Assembly (NCBI RefSeq): GCF_900105945.1
Contig: NZ_FNSO01000004.1
Span: 6,142,001-6,206,000, forward strand
Direction: 5' to 3'
DNA from: Amycolatopsis tolypomycina
GTDB lineage: Bacteria > Actinomycetota > Actinomycetes > Mycobacteriales > Pseudonocardiaceae
Length of the DNA stretch: 64,000 bases
Position numbers and translations under genes: made by a program. The notes under the pieces were generated by a model. That model searched no databases. It was not told the origin of the DNA and saw only the letters and a list, made by a program, of their open reading frames with translations. Below, one piece after another: positions 23,744 through 31,419 of the stretch (its first letter is position 1; each line of letters opens with the position of its first letter).

Positions 23744-26700
23744 TCAGGCCAGAGCGTCGTCCAGTGCCTTCGTGATCCGCTTCAGCGACACCGGGTGCGC
23801 CGTCCCCAGCGTCTGGGCGAAGAACGACACCCGCAGTTCCTCGATCATCCACCGCACCTCGCGCAGCGCCGGGGACGACGTTCCCGGCGGCAGCGATGCC
23901 AGCGCGTCGGCGTACTCGCGGGTTATCCACGCGATGTCCGCCGTCCGCTGGAGGTCGCGGGTCGGCTCCACGGGCAGCTTCTCCAAGCGCCGGGAAATCC
24001 CCTGCAGGTACCGGACCACGTGCCGCAGCCGGGCCGCCCCCGTCTCCGTCACGAAACCCGGGTAGACGAGTGAAGACAGCTGAGTGCGGATGTCTGCCAG
24101 GGAGTCCGCCGGGCCGCGGGCCGAGGACAGCTGCACCTCGACGTCGTTCGCCGCGCGGAGGATCTTCTCCACGTCCGTCAGCACCGCCAGCACTTCCGGG
24201 TGCAGGCCCGCCCGGACCTTCTCCAGCAGCACCTTGAAGCCGGTCTCGTCGAACACCGGGCCGCCGCCGGCGGTCATCAGGGCGTCCACCGCGCAGTCGA
24301 CGCAGTCCTCGAGCAGGGCCGCGACGCTGCCGTGCGGGTTGCGGTTGAGCACCAGCTTCGACGAGTTGGACAGCGACCGCGTGATGAACTTCATCGGCGA
24401 GTTCAGGTTCAGCCGCAGCATCCGCCGCGTGCCCGCCCACATCGCGTGGTGCTGCTGCTCCGGCGTGTCCAGCAGCCGCACGGCCACCGACTCGCCTTCG
24501 TCCACCAGTGCCGGGTACGCCTTGACGTCGTGACCGCGCTGCGTCGACTCGAACACCTTCGGCAGCGAACCGAACGCCGGTTTCGTCAGGCCGGCTTTCT
24601 CGAGGGTGTTGGCCGCCTTGGAGATCGTCGCGCGGACCTTCGGGGCCAGCCGCCGCTGCAGCTCGGCGACGTCCTTGCCTTCGGCGACGCGCTTGCCGCG
24701 CTCGTCGACCACCCGGAACGTCATTTTGAGGTGCTCCGGCACCGAAGCCAGGTCCCAGTCGGCGTACGGCACCGTGATCCCGCGCAGCGCCCGCAGCTCG
24801 CGGCCGAGCACCTCCAGCAGCGGACCGTCCGAAGGGGACACTCGCGAAAGGACTTCCCGCGCGGTGTCCGGGGCCGGGACGAAGTTGCGCCGCAGGGCCT
24901 TCGGCAGCGACTTGATCAGCTGCGTCACCAGCTCCGCCCGCAGGCCCGGCACCTGCCAGTCGAACCCGTCCGGCGTCACCTGGTTGAGCACCGGCAGCGG
25001 GACGTGCACGGTGACACCGTCGGCGTCCGCGCCCGGCTCGAACTGGTAGGTGAGCTTGAAGACCTGCGTGCCCTGCGTCCACGAGTCGGGGTAGTCACCC
25101 TCGCGGACGCCGCCCGCGGTCTCGTTGATGAGCATGGACTTCTCGAACGACAGCAGGTCCGGCTGCTCGTGACGCGCCTTCTTCCACCAGCTGTCGAAGT
25201 GGCGCACCGAGACGACGTCGGCCGGGACGCGGGCGTCGTAGAACTCGTAGAGCGTCTGGTCGTCGACCAGGATGTCGCGCCGCCGCGCGCGGTTTTCGAG
25301 GTCCTCGACCTCCTCCAGCAGCGCGCGGTTCTCGGCGAAGAAGTGGTGGCGCGTCTGCCAGTCACCCTCGACCAGCGCGTGCCGGATGAACAGTGCCCGC
25401 GACATCTCCGGGTCGATCCGGCCGTAGTTGACGCGGCGGTCGGCGATCAGCGGGACGCCGTACAGCGTCACCTTCTCGGTCGCGATCACCGCGCCCTGCT
25501 TGCGTTCCCAGTGCGGCTCGGAATACGACCGCTTCACGACGTGCTGGGCCAGCGGCTCGACCCATTCGGGTTCGATGCGGGCGTTGACCCGCGCCCACAG
25601 CCGCGACGTCTCGACCAGCTCGGCCGACATCACCCAGCGCGGCTGCTTCTTGAACAGCGCCGAACCCGGGAACACGCCGAAGCGGGCGCCGCGCGCGCCC
25701 AGGTAATCGCCCTTGGCCGGATCCTTGAGGCCGATGTGCGAGAGCAGGCCGGCGATCAGCGACGTGTGCACGCGCTGCGGGTCGGCCGGGGACGCGTTCG
25801 TGTTGAGGTGGATGCCGAGCGGCTTGGCCAGCTGGCGCAGCTGGCTGAAGATGTCCTGCCACTCGCGCAGCCGCAGGTAGTTGAGGTACTCGGTGCGGCA
25901 CATGCGCCGGAACTGGTTGCCGGACAACGCCTTCTGCTGCTCGGCGACGTACTCCCAGAGGTTCAGGTAGGCCAGGAAGTCCGACGTCGGGTCGGCGAAC
26001 CGCGCGTGCTGGGCGTCGGCCGCCTGCTGCTTCTCCGCCGGCCGCTCGCGCGGGTCCTGAATGGACAGTGCGGCGGCGATGATCATGACCTCGCGGACGC
26101 ACCCGTTCTTCGCCGCTTCCAGGACCATCCGGCCCATCCGCGGGTCGACCGGCAGCTGCGCGAGCTTGCGGCCGACGTCGGTGAGGTCGCGGTCGGACCC
26201 GGTCGACGAGAACGCGCCGAGTTCCTGCAGCAGGCCGATGCCGTCGCTGACCTGGCGGCGGTCCGGCGGCTCGACGAACGGGAACGCGGCGATGTCGCCG
26301 AGGCCCAGCGACGTCATCTGCAGGATGACCGAGGCCAGGTTGGTCCGCAGGATTTCGGGATCGGTGAACTCGGGCCGGCTTTCGAAGTCCTCTTCGGAAT
26401 AGAGCCGGATGCAGATGCCGTCCGACGTGCGACCGCAGCGGCCCTTGCGCTGGTTCGCCGACGCCTGCGACACCGGTTCGATCGGCAGCCGCTGCACCTT
26501 GGTCCGGTGGCTGTAGCGGGAGATCCGCGCGGTGCCGGGGTCGACGACGTACTTGATGCCCGGCACGGTCAGCGACGTCTCGGCGACGTTCGTCGCGAGC
26601 ACGACCCGGCGTCCGGTGTGGGACTGGAAGATGCGCTGCTGCTCGGCCGACGACAGCCGCGCGTACAGCGGCAGCACCTCGGTGTTGCGGAGGTTCGCGC

Positions 26701-27628
26701 GGTCGAGGACGTCCGCGGTGTCGCGGATCTCGCGCTCGCCGGACAGGAACACCAGGATGTCGCCGGGTCCTTCGGCGCACAGCTCCTCGACGGCGTCGAG
26801 GATGCCCTGGGTCTGGTCGCGTTCCTCGGCGTCCTCGGGGGCGTCGGGGTCGACCAGCGGCCGGTAGCGCACCTCGACCGGGTACGTCCGCCCCGAAACC
26901 TCGACGATCGGCGCGTCGTCGAAGTGCTTCGAGAAGCGCTCCGGGTCGATGGTGGCCGAGGTGATGATGACCTTGAGGTCGGGGCGGCGCGGCAGCAGCT
27001 GCTTGAGGTAGCCGAGGATGAAGTCGATGTTGAGGCTGCGCTCGTGGGCCTCGTCGATGATCAGCGTGTCGTACTGGCGCAGCGAGCGGTCGGTCTGGAT
27101 CTCGGCCAGCAGGATGCCGTCGGTCATCAGCTTGACCAGGGTGTCCTGGCCGGACTGGTCGGTGAACCGGACCTTGTAGCCAACGGCGTCGCCGAGCTCG
27201 GTCTTCAGTTCGCTCGCGATCCGGTCGGCGACCGTGCGCGCGGCCAGCCGGCGGGGCTGGGTGTGCCCGATCTGGCCGCGGATGCCGCGGCCGAGTTCCA
27301 GGCAGATCTTGGGCAGCTGAGTGGTCTTGCCGGAGCCGGTCTCCCCCGCGACGATGACGACCTGGTGCTTGCCGATGGCGGCGGCGATCTCGTCCTTGAG
27401 CTTGCTGACCGGCAGCTCTTCGGGATACTCGATCTTGGGCACGCTCCGGCGCCGCGACTCGACGCGCAGCTCCGCCTTGTCGATGTCGGCGGCGATCTGC
27501 GCGAGCACGGAGTCGCGGTTGCGGGCCTTGCGGGCGCCTTCGAGCCGGCGGCGCAGCCGCTGCTCGTCGCGCGGCATCAGCTCGGGCAGGCGCGCTCGCA
27601 GCGCGGTGAAGGGGGATGGCTCGGACAT
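23744..27628 (-). CDS. hrpA: ATP-dependent RNA helicase HrpA
   Basis: A 1294-aa DEAH-box helicase of normal HrpA length. Motif I GETGSGKT is at 95-102, motif II DEAH near 190, motif III SAT, and motif VI region QRKGRCGRT. A winged-helix/ratchet and OB region follow, then the long C-terminal DUF3418 domain unique to HrpA. It is cytoplasmic; HrpA resolves stalled or collided ribosomes in bacteria. The ATG at 27628 opens MSEPSPFTALRARLP. The frame stays open 74 codons further upstream through a tandem repeat, but that extension is not supported. Confidence 0.97.
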   Translation of the reverse strand: MSEPSPFTALRARLPELMPRDEQRLRRRLEGARKARNRDSVLAQIAADIDKAELRVESRRRSVPKIEYPEELPVSKLKDEIAAAIGKHQVVIVAGETGSGKTTQLPKICLELGRGIRGQIGHTQPRRLAARTVADRIASELKTELGDAVGYKVRFTDQSGQDTLVKLMTDGILLAEIQTDRSLRQYDTLIIDEAHERSLNIDFILGYLKQLLPRRPDLKVIITSATIDPERFSKHFDDAPIVEVSGRTYPVEVRYRPLVDPDAPEDAEERDQTQGILDAVEELCAEGPGDILVFLSGEREIRDTADVLDRANLRNTEVLPLYARLSSAEQQRIFQSHTGRRVVLATNVAETSLTVPGIKYVVDPGTARISRYSHRTKVQRLPIEPVSQASANQRKGRCGRTSDGICIRLYSEEDFESRPEFTDPEILRTNLASVILQMTSLGLGDIAAFPFVEPPDRRQVSDGIGLLQELGAFSSTGSDRDLTDVGRKLAQLPVDPRMGRMVLEAAKNGCVREVMIIAAALSIQDPRERPAEKQQAADAQHARFADPTSDFLAYLNLWEYVAEQQKALSGNQFRRMCRTEYLNYLRLREWQDIFSQLRQLAKPLGIHLNTNASPADPQRVHTSLIAGLLSHIGLKDPAKGDYLGARGARFGVFPGSALFKKQPRWVMSAELVETSRLWARVNARIEPEWVEPLAQHVVKRSYSEPHWERKQGAVIATEKVTLYGVPLIADRRVNYGRIDPEMSRALFIRHALVEGDWQTRHHFFAENRALLEEVEDLENRARRRDILVDDQTLYEFYDARVPADVVSVRHFDSWWKKARHEQPDLLSFEKSMLINETAGGVREGDYPDSWTQGTQVFKLTYQFEPGADADGVTVHVPLPVLNQVTPDGFDWQVPGLRAELVTQLIKSLPKALRRNFVPAPDTAREVLSRVSPSDGPLLEVLGRELRALRGITVPYADWDLASVPEHLKMTFRVVDERGKRVAEGKDVAELQRRLAPKVRATISKAANTLEKAGLTKPAFGSLPKVFESTQRGHDVKAYPALVDEGESVAVRLLDTPEQQHHAMWAGTRRMLRLNLNSPMKFITRSLSNSSKLVLNRNPHGSVAALLEDCVDCAVDALMTAGGGPVFDETGFKVLLEKVRAGLHPEVLAVLTDVEKILRAANDVEVQLSSARGPADSLADIRTQLSSLVYPGFVTETGAARLRHVVRYLQGISRRLEKLPVEPTRDLQRTADIAWITREYADALASLPPGTSSPALREVRWMIEELRVSFFAQTLGTAHPVSLKRITKALDDALA

Positions 27629-27720
27629 TCTTGGGCCAAGGATAGCCGTGGGTGACGAACCGGGCCTCCGAATATCCCGGCTACGTGACCGGCCACACCT
27701 CCGGCCCGGCCCCGAGCGCC

Positions 27721-27855
27721 CCAATGTGGCGTTCGGTGCGTCCAGCGCACCCAATGTGGCGTTCGGTGCATCCAGCGCACCCAATGTGGCGTTCGGTGCA
27801 TCCAGCGCACCCAATGTGGCGTTCGGTGCGTTGGACGCAACCAACGCCACATTGG
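27721..27855. repeat. 30-nt tandem repeat array ending in a large hairpin
   Basis: Four consecutive 30-nt units start with CCAATGTGGCGTTCGGTGC (27721, 27751, 27781, 27811). The first three end in (A/G)TCCAGCGCAC; the fourth changes to GTTGGACGCAA and is followed by the reverse complement arm AACGCCACATTGG (27843-27855). Arms CCAATGTGGCGTT (27811-27823) and 27843-27855 pair over 13 bp, with an inner TGCGT/ACGCA stem. Each full unit also has a small GGTGC/GCACC stem. The array lies between hrpA and a tiny gene reading toward it. Confidence 0.9.
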
Positions 27856-27866
27856 GGCGCTTGGGC

Positions 27867-28007
27867 TCAGCCGGGCTGGCCGGGCTGCTGCGGCTGCTGC
27901 GCCGGCGCCTGCTGCTGCGGCGCGTTCTTGGCCTTGTTCAGCGCCACCGAGCCACCGATCAGCGCGAGACCGACCAGGCCGAGGCCGATGTCGAAGAACG
28001 GCTGCAT
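27867..28007 (-). CDS. Tiny single-pass membrane protein with Gln/Pro-rich tail
   Basis: A 46-aa frame: MQPFFDIGLGLVGLALIG, then SVALNKAKNA and a tail of Gln, Pro and Ala (QQQAPAQQPQQ) ending GQPG. It predicts one transmembrane helix (about residues 6-24) with a short cytoplasmic tail. Codon third positions are GC-rich as in neighbouring genes, which favours coding. No strong ribosome site is seen before the ATG at 28007. The stop lies 12 nt before the hairpin arm at 27855, which may act as its terminator. Confidence 0.5.
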   Translation of the reverse strand: MQPFFDIGLGLVGLALIGGSVALNKAKNAPQQQAPAQQPQQPGQPG

Positions 28008-28119
28008 GTCGCTGGCCCAGGACTGATGGAAACCACCGGTCCGTCCCCGAGCGGCCGTGGCGAAGCAGAACCGTAGCGGCCGCGGCCCAGGCTGTCTCCG
28101 GAATTCCCGATTCGTTACC

Positions 28120-29283
28120 TCATGTCCGCTGCAGCGAGTCCGGGCCCAGGTCGGCGAGCGTCCGATGACCGGACAACCCCATGGTCAGGTCGAAGTCCGC
28201 CAGCAGGCTGCGCAGGACGTGCCGGACGCCGTCCTCCCCCGCGTGGGCGAGGCCGTACACCCACGGGCGGCCCACCAGGACCGCCCGCGCGCCCAGTGCC
28301 AGGGCTTTGAGCACGTCGGCGCCGGTGCGGATGCCCGAGTCGAACAGCACCTCCATGCGGTCGCCGACCGCCGCGACGATGGCCGGGAGGGCCTCCAGGG
28401 CGCCGATCGCGCCGTCGACCTGGCGGCCGCCGTGGTTCGACACGACGATGCCGTCCATGCCCGCCTCGGCCGCGCGGCGGGCGTCGCCGACGTGCTGGAT
28501 GCCCTTGAGGACGATCGGGCCGTCCCAGTGCTCGCGCAGGAACGGCAGCTGGTCCCACGTCTTGTCGGTGCCGGTGAGCATGCCGATCCAGCGCAGGATC
28601 GCCATGTTCGGCTCCTCCTCCGGCGTCTTCTCCAGCAGGCCGCGGAACACCGGGTCGGTGAACGGGACGGCGCAGCCCTCGCCCTTGAGGAACGGCAGGT
28701 ACGCCTGGTCCAGATCGGACGGTCGCCAGGCCAGCGTCCACGTGTCGAGCGTGACGACCAGTGCCGTGTAGCCCGCGTTCTTCGCCCGGTTCAGCAGGCT
28801 CGCGCAGACCTCGGCGTCGCCGGGCCAGTACAGCTGGAACCAGCGCGGACCGTCGCCGCCTGCCGCGGCGGCGTCCTCGATGCCGGTCGACGACGCCGTG
28901 GAGAGGATGAACGGCAGGCCGACCGAGGCGGCGGCGCGGGCCGTCGCGGACTCGGCGTCCGGGTGGACGATCGACTGGACGCCGACCGGCGCGACGGCCA
29001 CCGGGGCCGGCAGCCGGGTGCCGAGCACGGTCGTGGCCAGGTCGCGTTCGGTGGCGCCGGTCAGCATGCGCGGCACGATGCGCCAGCGGTCGAACGCCTC
29101 GCGGTTGGCGCGGGCGGTCGCGCCGGAGCCGGCCGCGCCCGCGACGTAGGAGAACGGCCCGGGCGCCATGACCTCGCGGGCCGACGCTTCGAGCCGGGTC
29201 GCGTCGGTCGAGCACGGCGGCAGCTGACCTCCGAGCCCCTGCAGGTAGATCTCGTTCTGGTAGCTGCCGAAGCGTTCGGTCAC
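28120..29283 (-). CDS. FMN-dependent alpha-hydroxy-acid oxidase, lactate 2-monooxygenase-like
   Basis: A 387-aa TIM-barrel flavoenzyme. The active-site histidine lies in VVSNHGGRQVDGAIGALEALP, with the catalytic Lys in IVLKGIQ and FMN-phosphate motifs DSGIRTGADVLKALALGA and VLVGRPWVYGLA. The length and the insert after LDTWTLAWRPSDLDQAYLPF are typical of lactate 2-monooxygenases, which turn L-lactate to acetate and CO2; the loop differs from glycolate oxidases. The GTG at 29283 has GAGG upstream. It is divergent from the saccharopine-dehydrogenase-like gene with two operator-like palindromes between. Confidence 0.88.
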   Translation of the reverse strand: MTERFGSYQNEIYLQGLGGQLPPCSTDATRLEASAREVMAPGPFSYVAGAAGSGATARANREAFDRWRIVPRMLTGATERDLATTVLGTRLPAPVAVAPVGVQSIVHPDAESATARAAASVGLPFILSTASSTGIEDAAAAGGDGPRWFQLYWPGDAEVCASLLNRAKNAGYTALVVTLDTWTLAWRPSDLDQAYLPFLKGEGCAVPFTDPVFRGLLEKTPEEEPNMAILRWIGMLTGTDKTWDQLPFLREHWDGPIVLKGIQHVGDARRAAEAGMDGIVVSNHGGRQVDGAIGALEALPAIVAAVGDRMEVLFDSGIRTGADVLKALALGARAVLVGRPWVYGLAHAGEDGVRHVLRSLLADFDLTMGLSGHRTLADLGPDSLQRT

Positions 29284-29312
29284 GGTTGCCTCCTCGCGTT
29301 CGAGGGGGCACT

Positions 29313-29359
29313 GTACCCGCCGGTAGTTCACCCGGCGCCGGGATGTGACCGGCGGGTAA
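29313..29359. promoter_or_regulatory. Paired palindromic operator sites in divergent gap
   Basis: Site 1 GTACCCGCCGGTAG (29313-29326) and site 2 TGACCGGCGGGTAA (29346-29359) are each TACC/GGTA-type palindromes, and together form an 11-bp perfect inverted repeat (29314-29324 against 29348-29358). Centres are 33 nt apart, about three helical turns. They fit the TTACY-N4-GGTAR form seen at 17055 and 20061. Confidence 0.6.
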
Positions 29360-29394
29360 CCTGAGCGCGCCGACGTCCCTTCGAAGGAGCAGAC

Positions 29395-30573
29395 ATGCGC
29401 GCGTACGACGTGGTCCTGTTCGGCGCCACCGGGTTCACCGGCGGCCTGACCGCCGAATACCTGGCCCGTCACGCGCCGGCGGACCTGCGCTGGGCCCTGG
29501 CCGGGCGCAGCCGCGGCAAGCTCGAGGCCGTCCGGGCGCTGCTCACCGAGATCGACGACCGGTTCGGCTCGCTCGACCTGCTCGTCGCCGACTCCGGCGA
29601 CCGGGACTCGCTGCGAGCCGTCGCCGAAGCCACCAAGGTGGTGATCACGACCGTCGGGCCGTACCTGACGCACGGCGAGCCGCTGGTGGCGGCGTGCGCC
29701 GAGGCGGGCACCGACTACGTCGACCTGACCGGCGAACCCGAGTTCGTCGACCGGATGTACCTCGCGCACGACCGGCGGGCCCGCGAGACGGGCGCGCGGC
29801 TGGTGCACGCGTGCGGGTTCGACTCGATCCCGCACGACCTCGGTGCCTGGTTCACCGTGCAGCAGCTGCCCGAGGGCGTGCCGCTGCGGGTCGACGGCTA
29901 CGTCCGGGCCGGCGGGATGCCCTCGGGCGGCACGTTCCTCAGCGCCCTGACCATCATGTCCCGGCTGCCGGCCGGCGCCCGCGTGGCTCGCGAGCGGGCC
30001 GCCGCCGAGCCGCGCCCGGCCGGCCGGTTCGCGCGCGCCCCGCTCGGGCGCCCGCACCGCGTCGCCGACCCGGGCTGGTGGGCGGTGCCGCTGCCGACGA
30101 TCGACGCCGAGGTGGTCCGGCGCTCGGCGGCGGCGTCCGAGCGGTACGGGCCGGACTTCACCTACCGGCACTTCGCCGCGGTGAAGCACCTGCCGATCCT
30201 GGCCGGCGGGGTGGCGGGCGCGGGCGCCCTGTTCGCCGCGGCCCAGATCCCGCCGGCCCGCCGGGCCCTGTCCCGGCGGCTGGCCCCGGGCACCGGCCCG
30301 AGCGCCGAGCGGCGGGCACGGTCGTGGTTCTCGGTGCGGTTCGTCGGCGAGGGCGGCGGCTCGCGGGTGGTGACGGAGGTGTCCGGCGGCGACCCGGGCT
30401 ACGACGAGACGGCGAAGATGCTCGCGGAGTCCGCGCTCTGCCTGGCGACCGACGACCTCCCGGAGACAGCGGGCCAGGTGACGACGGCGACCGCGATGGG
30501 CGGCGCGCTGGTCGATCGGCTCACCAAGGCAGGGATCCGCTTCACCACCGTCGTGAGTGGTAAGGCGCGTTAG
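29395..30573 (+). CDS. Saccharopine dehydrogenase-like / trans-acting enoyl reductase family protein
   Basis: A 392-aa NAD(P)-binding protein. The N-terminus YDVVLFGATGFTGGLTAEYLA is the Rossmann motif, followed by ITTVGPYLTHGEPLVAACAE and YVDLTGEPEFVDRMY and HACGFDSIPHDLGAW. This pattern matches the saccharopine-dehydrogenase-like family that in mycobacteria includes trans-acting enoyl reductases for lipid biosynthesis. True saccharopine dehydrogenase activity is unlikely. The ATG at 29395 has GAAGGAG upstream. The last codons (VVSGKAR) and stop lie inside a long terminator palindrome. Confidence 0.88.
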   Translation: MRAYDVVLFGATGFTGGLTAEYLARHAPADLRWALAGRSRGKLEAVRALLTEIDDRFGSLDLLVADSGDRDSLRAVAEATKVVITTVGPYLTHGEPLVAACAEAGTDYVDLTGEPEFVDRMYLAHDRRARETGARLVHACGFDSIPHDLGAWFTVQQLPEGVPLRVDGYVRAGGMPSGGTFLSALTIMSRLPAGARVARERAAAEPRPAGRFARAPLGRPHRVADPGWWAVPLPTIDAEVVRRSAAASERYGPDFTYRHFAAVKHLPILAGGVAGAGALFAAAQIPPARRALSRRLAPGTGPSAERRARSWFSVRFVGEGGGSRVVTEVSGGDPGYDETAKMLAESALCLATDDLPETAGQVTTATAMGGALVDRLTKAGIRFTTVVSGKAR

Positions 30574-30594
30574 AACGCGCCTTACCACTCACGA
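30551..30594. terminator. 20-bp perfect palindrome with TAGA loop, encoding both gene ends
   Basis: Arms 30551-30570 (starting TCGTGAGTGGTAAGG) and 30575-30594 are perfect reverse complements around TAGA. The + strand gene stop (30571-30573) is in the loop and the minus-strand SDR stop (30589-30591) is in the right arm. The arms are far longer and more perfect than needed for termination, like the palindrome at 7003-7034. Confidence 0.85.
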
Positions 30595-31419
30595 GCCCCC
30601 GCGCGCGGCCGGTGCCGGTAACTGCGTCGCCACGCGGTTGACGTAGGCCGCGCGGGCCTCGGGGTCCAGTTCCGTCAGGGCCCGGTCGTCGCCGATCAGG
30701 CCGCGTGCCCAGGCCATCAGCGGCTCCGGGGTCACCGCGGCCAGCAGGTCCCAGCCGGCGAGCCAGCGCGGGACCGCCGTCTCCGCGCGGCGGGTCCGCA
30801 GGGTGCCCGCGATCGCACGGGCGACGTCTTCGGGGTCCACAGTGGGCAGTGCCCCGCCCAGCCGGACCCCGGACGCCAGCTCCGTGCGGACCGCGCTCGG
30901 CAGCACCGCGCTGACGCTGACCCCGGTCGCCGCGTACTCGCGGCGGACCGCCGCCGTCAGCCCGACCGCGGCGAACTTGCTCGCGTTGTACACCGCCATG
31001 CCCGGCAGCGGGATCTTCCCAGCCATCGAGGCGACGTTGACGACGTGCCCGCGGCCGCGCGCGATCATCCCCGGCAGGACCGACCGCAGCCCGTGGACCA
31101 GCCCCTGCACGTTGACGTTCAGGGTCGTGCGGCCGACGTCGTCCGGCTCCTCGAGGAAGTCGCCGAGCGGCATCACGCCCGCGTTGTTGACCAGGACGTC
31201 GATCCGCCCGAACCGCTCGGTCACCGCGGCCGTGAACGCGTCGAAGGACTCGCGGTTCGTGACGTCCAGCGGGAGCACCCCCGGGGCCGTGTCGAGGTCG
31301 CCGACGCACACCGTGGCGCCCCGCGCCGTGAACTCGGCGGCCGTCGCGCGGCCGATTCCCCGGGCGCCGCCGGTGATCGCGACCACCGCGTCCCGCACCT
31401 CAATCGCCGGATACCGCAT
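30589..31419 (-). CDS. SDR family oxidoreductase
   Basis: A 276-aa SDR: ITGGARGIGRATA cofactor motif, VLPLDVTN, LVNNAGVMPLG and SMAGKIPLPGMAVYNASKFA with catalytic Ser, Tyr and Lys. It resembles SDRs that accompany Baeyer-Villiger monooxygenases. The ATG at 31419 lies inside the 3' end of the monooxygenase gene (20-nt overlap), so the pair forms one operon. It probably oxidises an alcohol to the ketone used by the monooxygenase (inference). The stop sits in the shared terminator palindrome. Confidence 0.9.
   Translation of the reverse strand: MRYPAIEVRDAVVAITGGARGIGRATAAEFTARGATVCVGDLDTAPGVLPLDVTNRESFDAFTAAVTERFGRIDVLVNNAGVMPLGDFLEEPDDVGRTTLNVNVQGLVHGLRSVLPGMIARGRGHVVNVASMAGKIPLPGMAVYNASKFAAVGLTAAVRREYAATGVSVSAVLPSAVRTELASGVRLGGALPTVDPEDVARAIAGTLRTRRAETAVPRWLAGWDLLAAVTPEPLMAWARGLIGDDRALTELDPEARAAYVNRVATQLPAPAARGGS

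Noticed and set aside
24200..27655. 1151-codon + strand frame opposite hrpA
   Set aside because: Shadow caused by GC-rich third positions of the helicase gene.
27629..27850. HrpA N-terminal extension through the repeats (start at 27850)
   Set aside because: The extra residues are only the translated 30-nt repeat; normal HrpA length and the MSEPSPFTALRARLP start favour 27628.
27721..27855. CRISPR array
   Set aside because: Units are directly adjacent without variable spacers and no cas gene is present.
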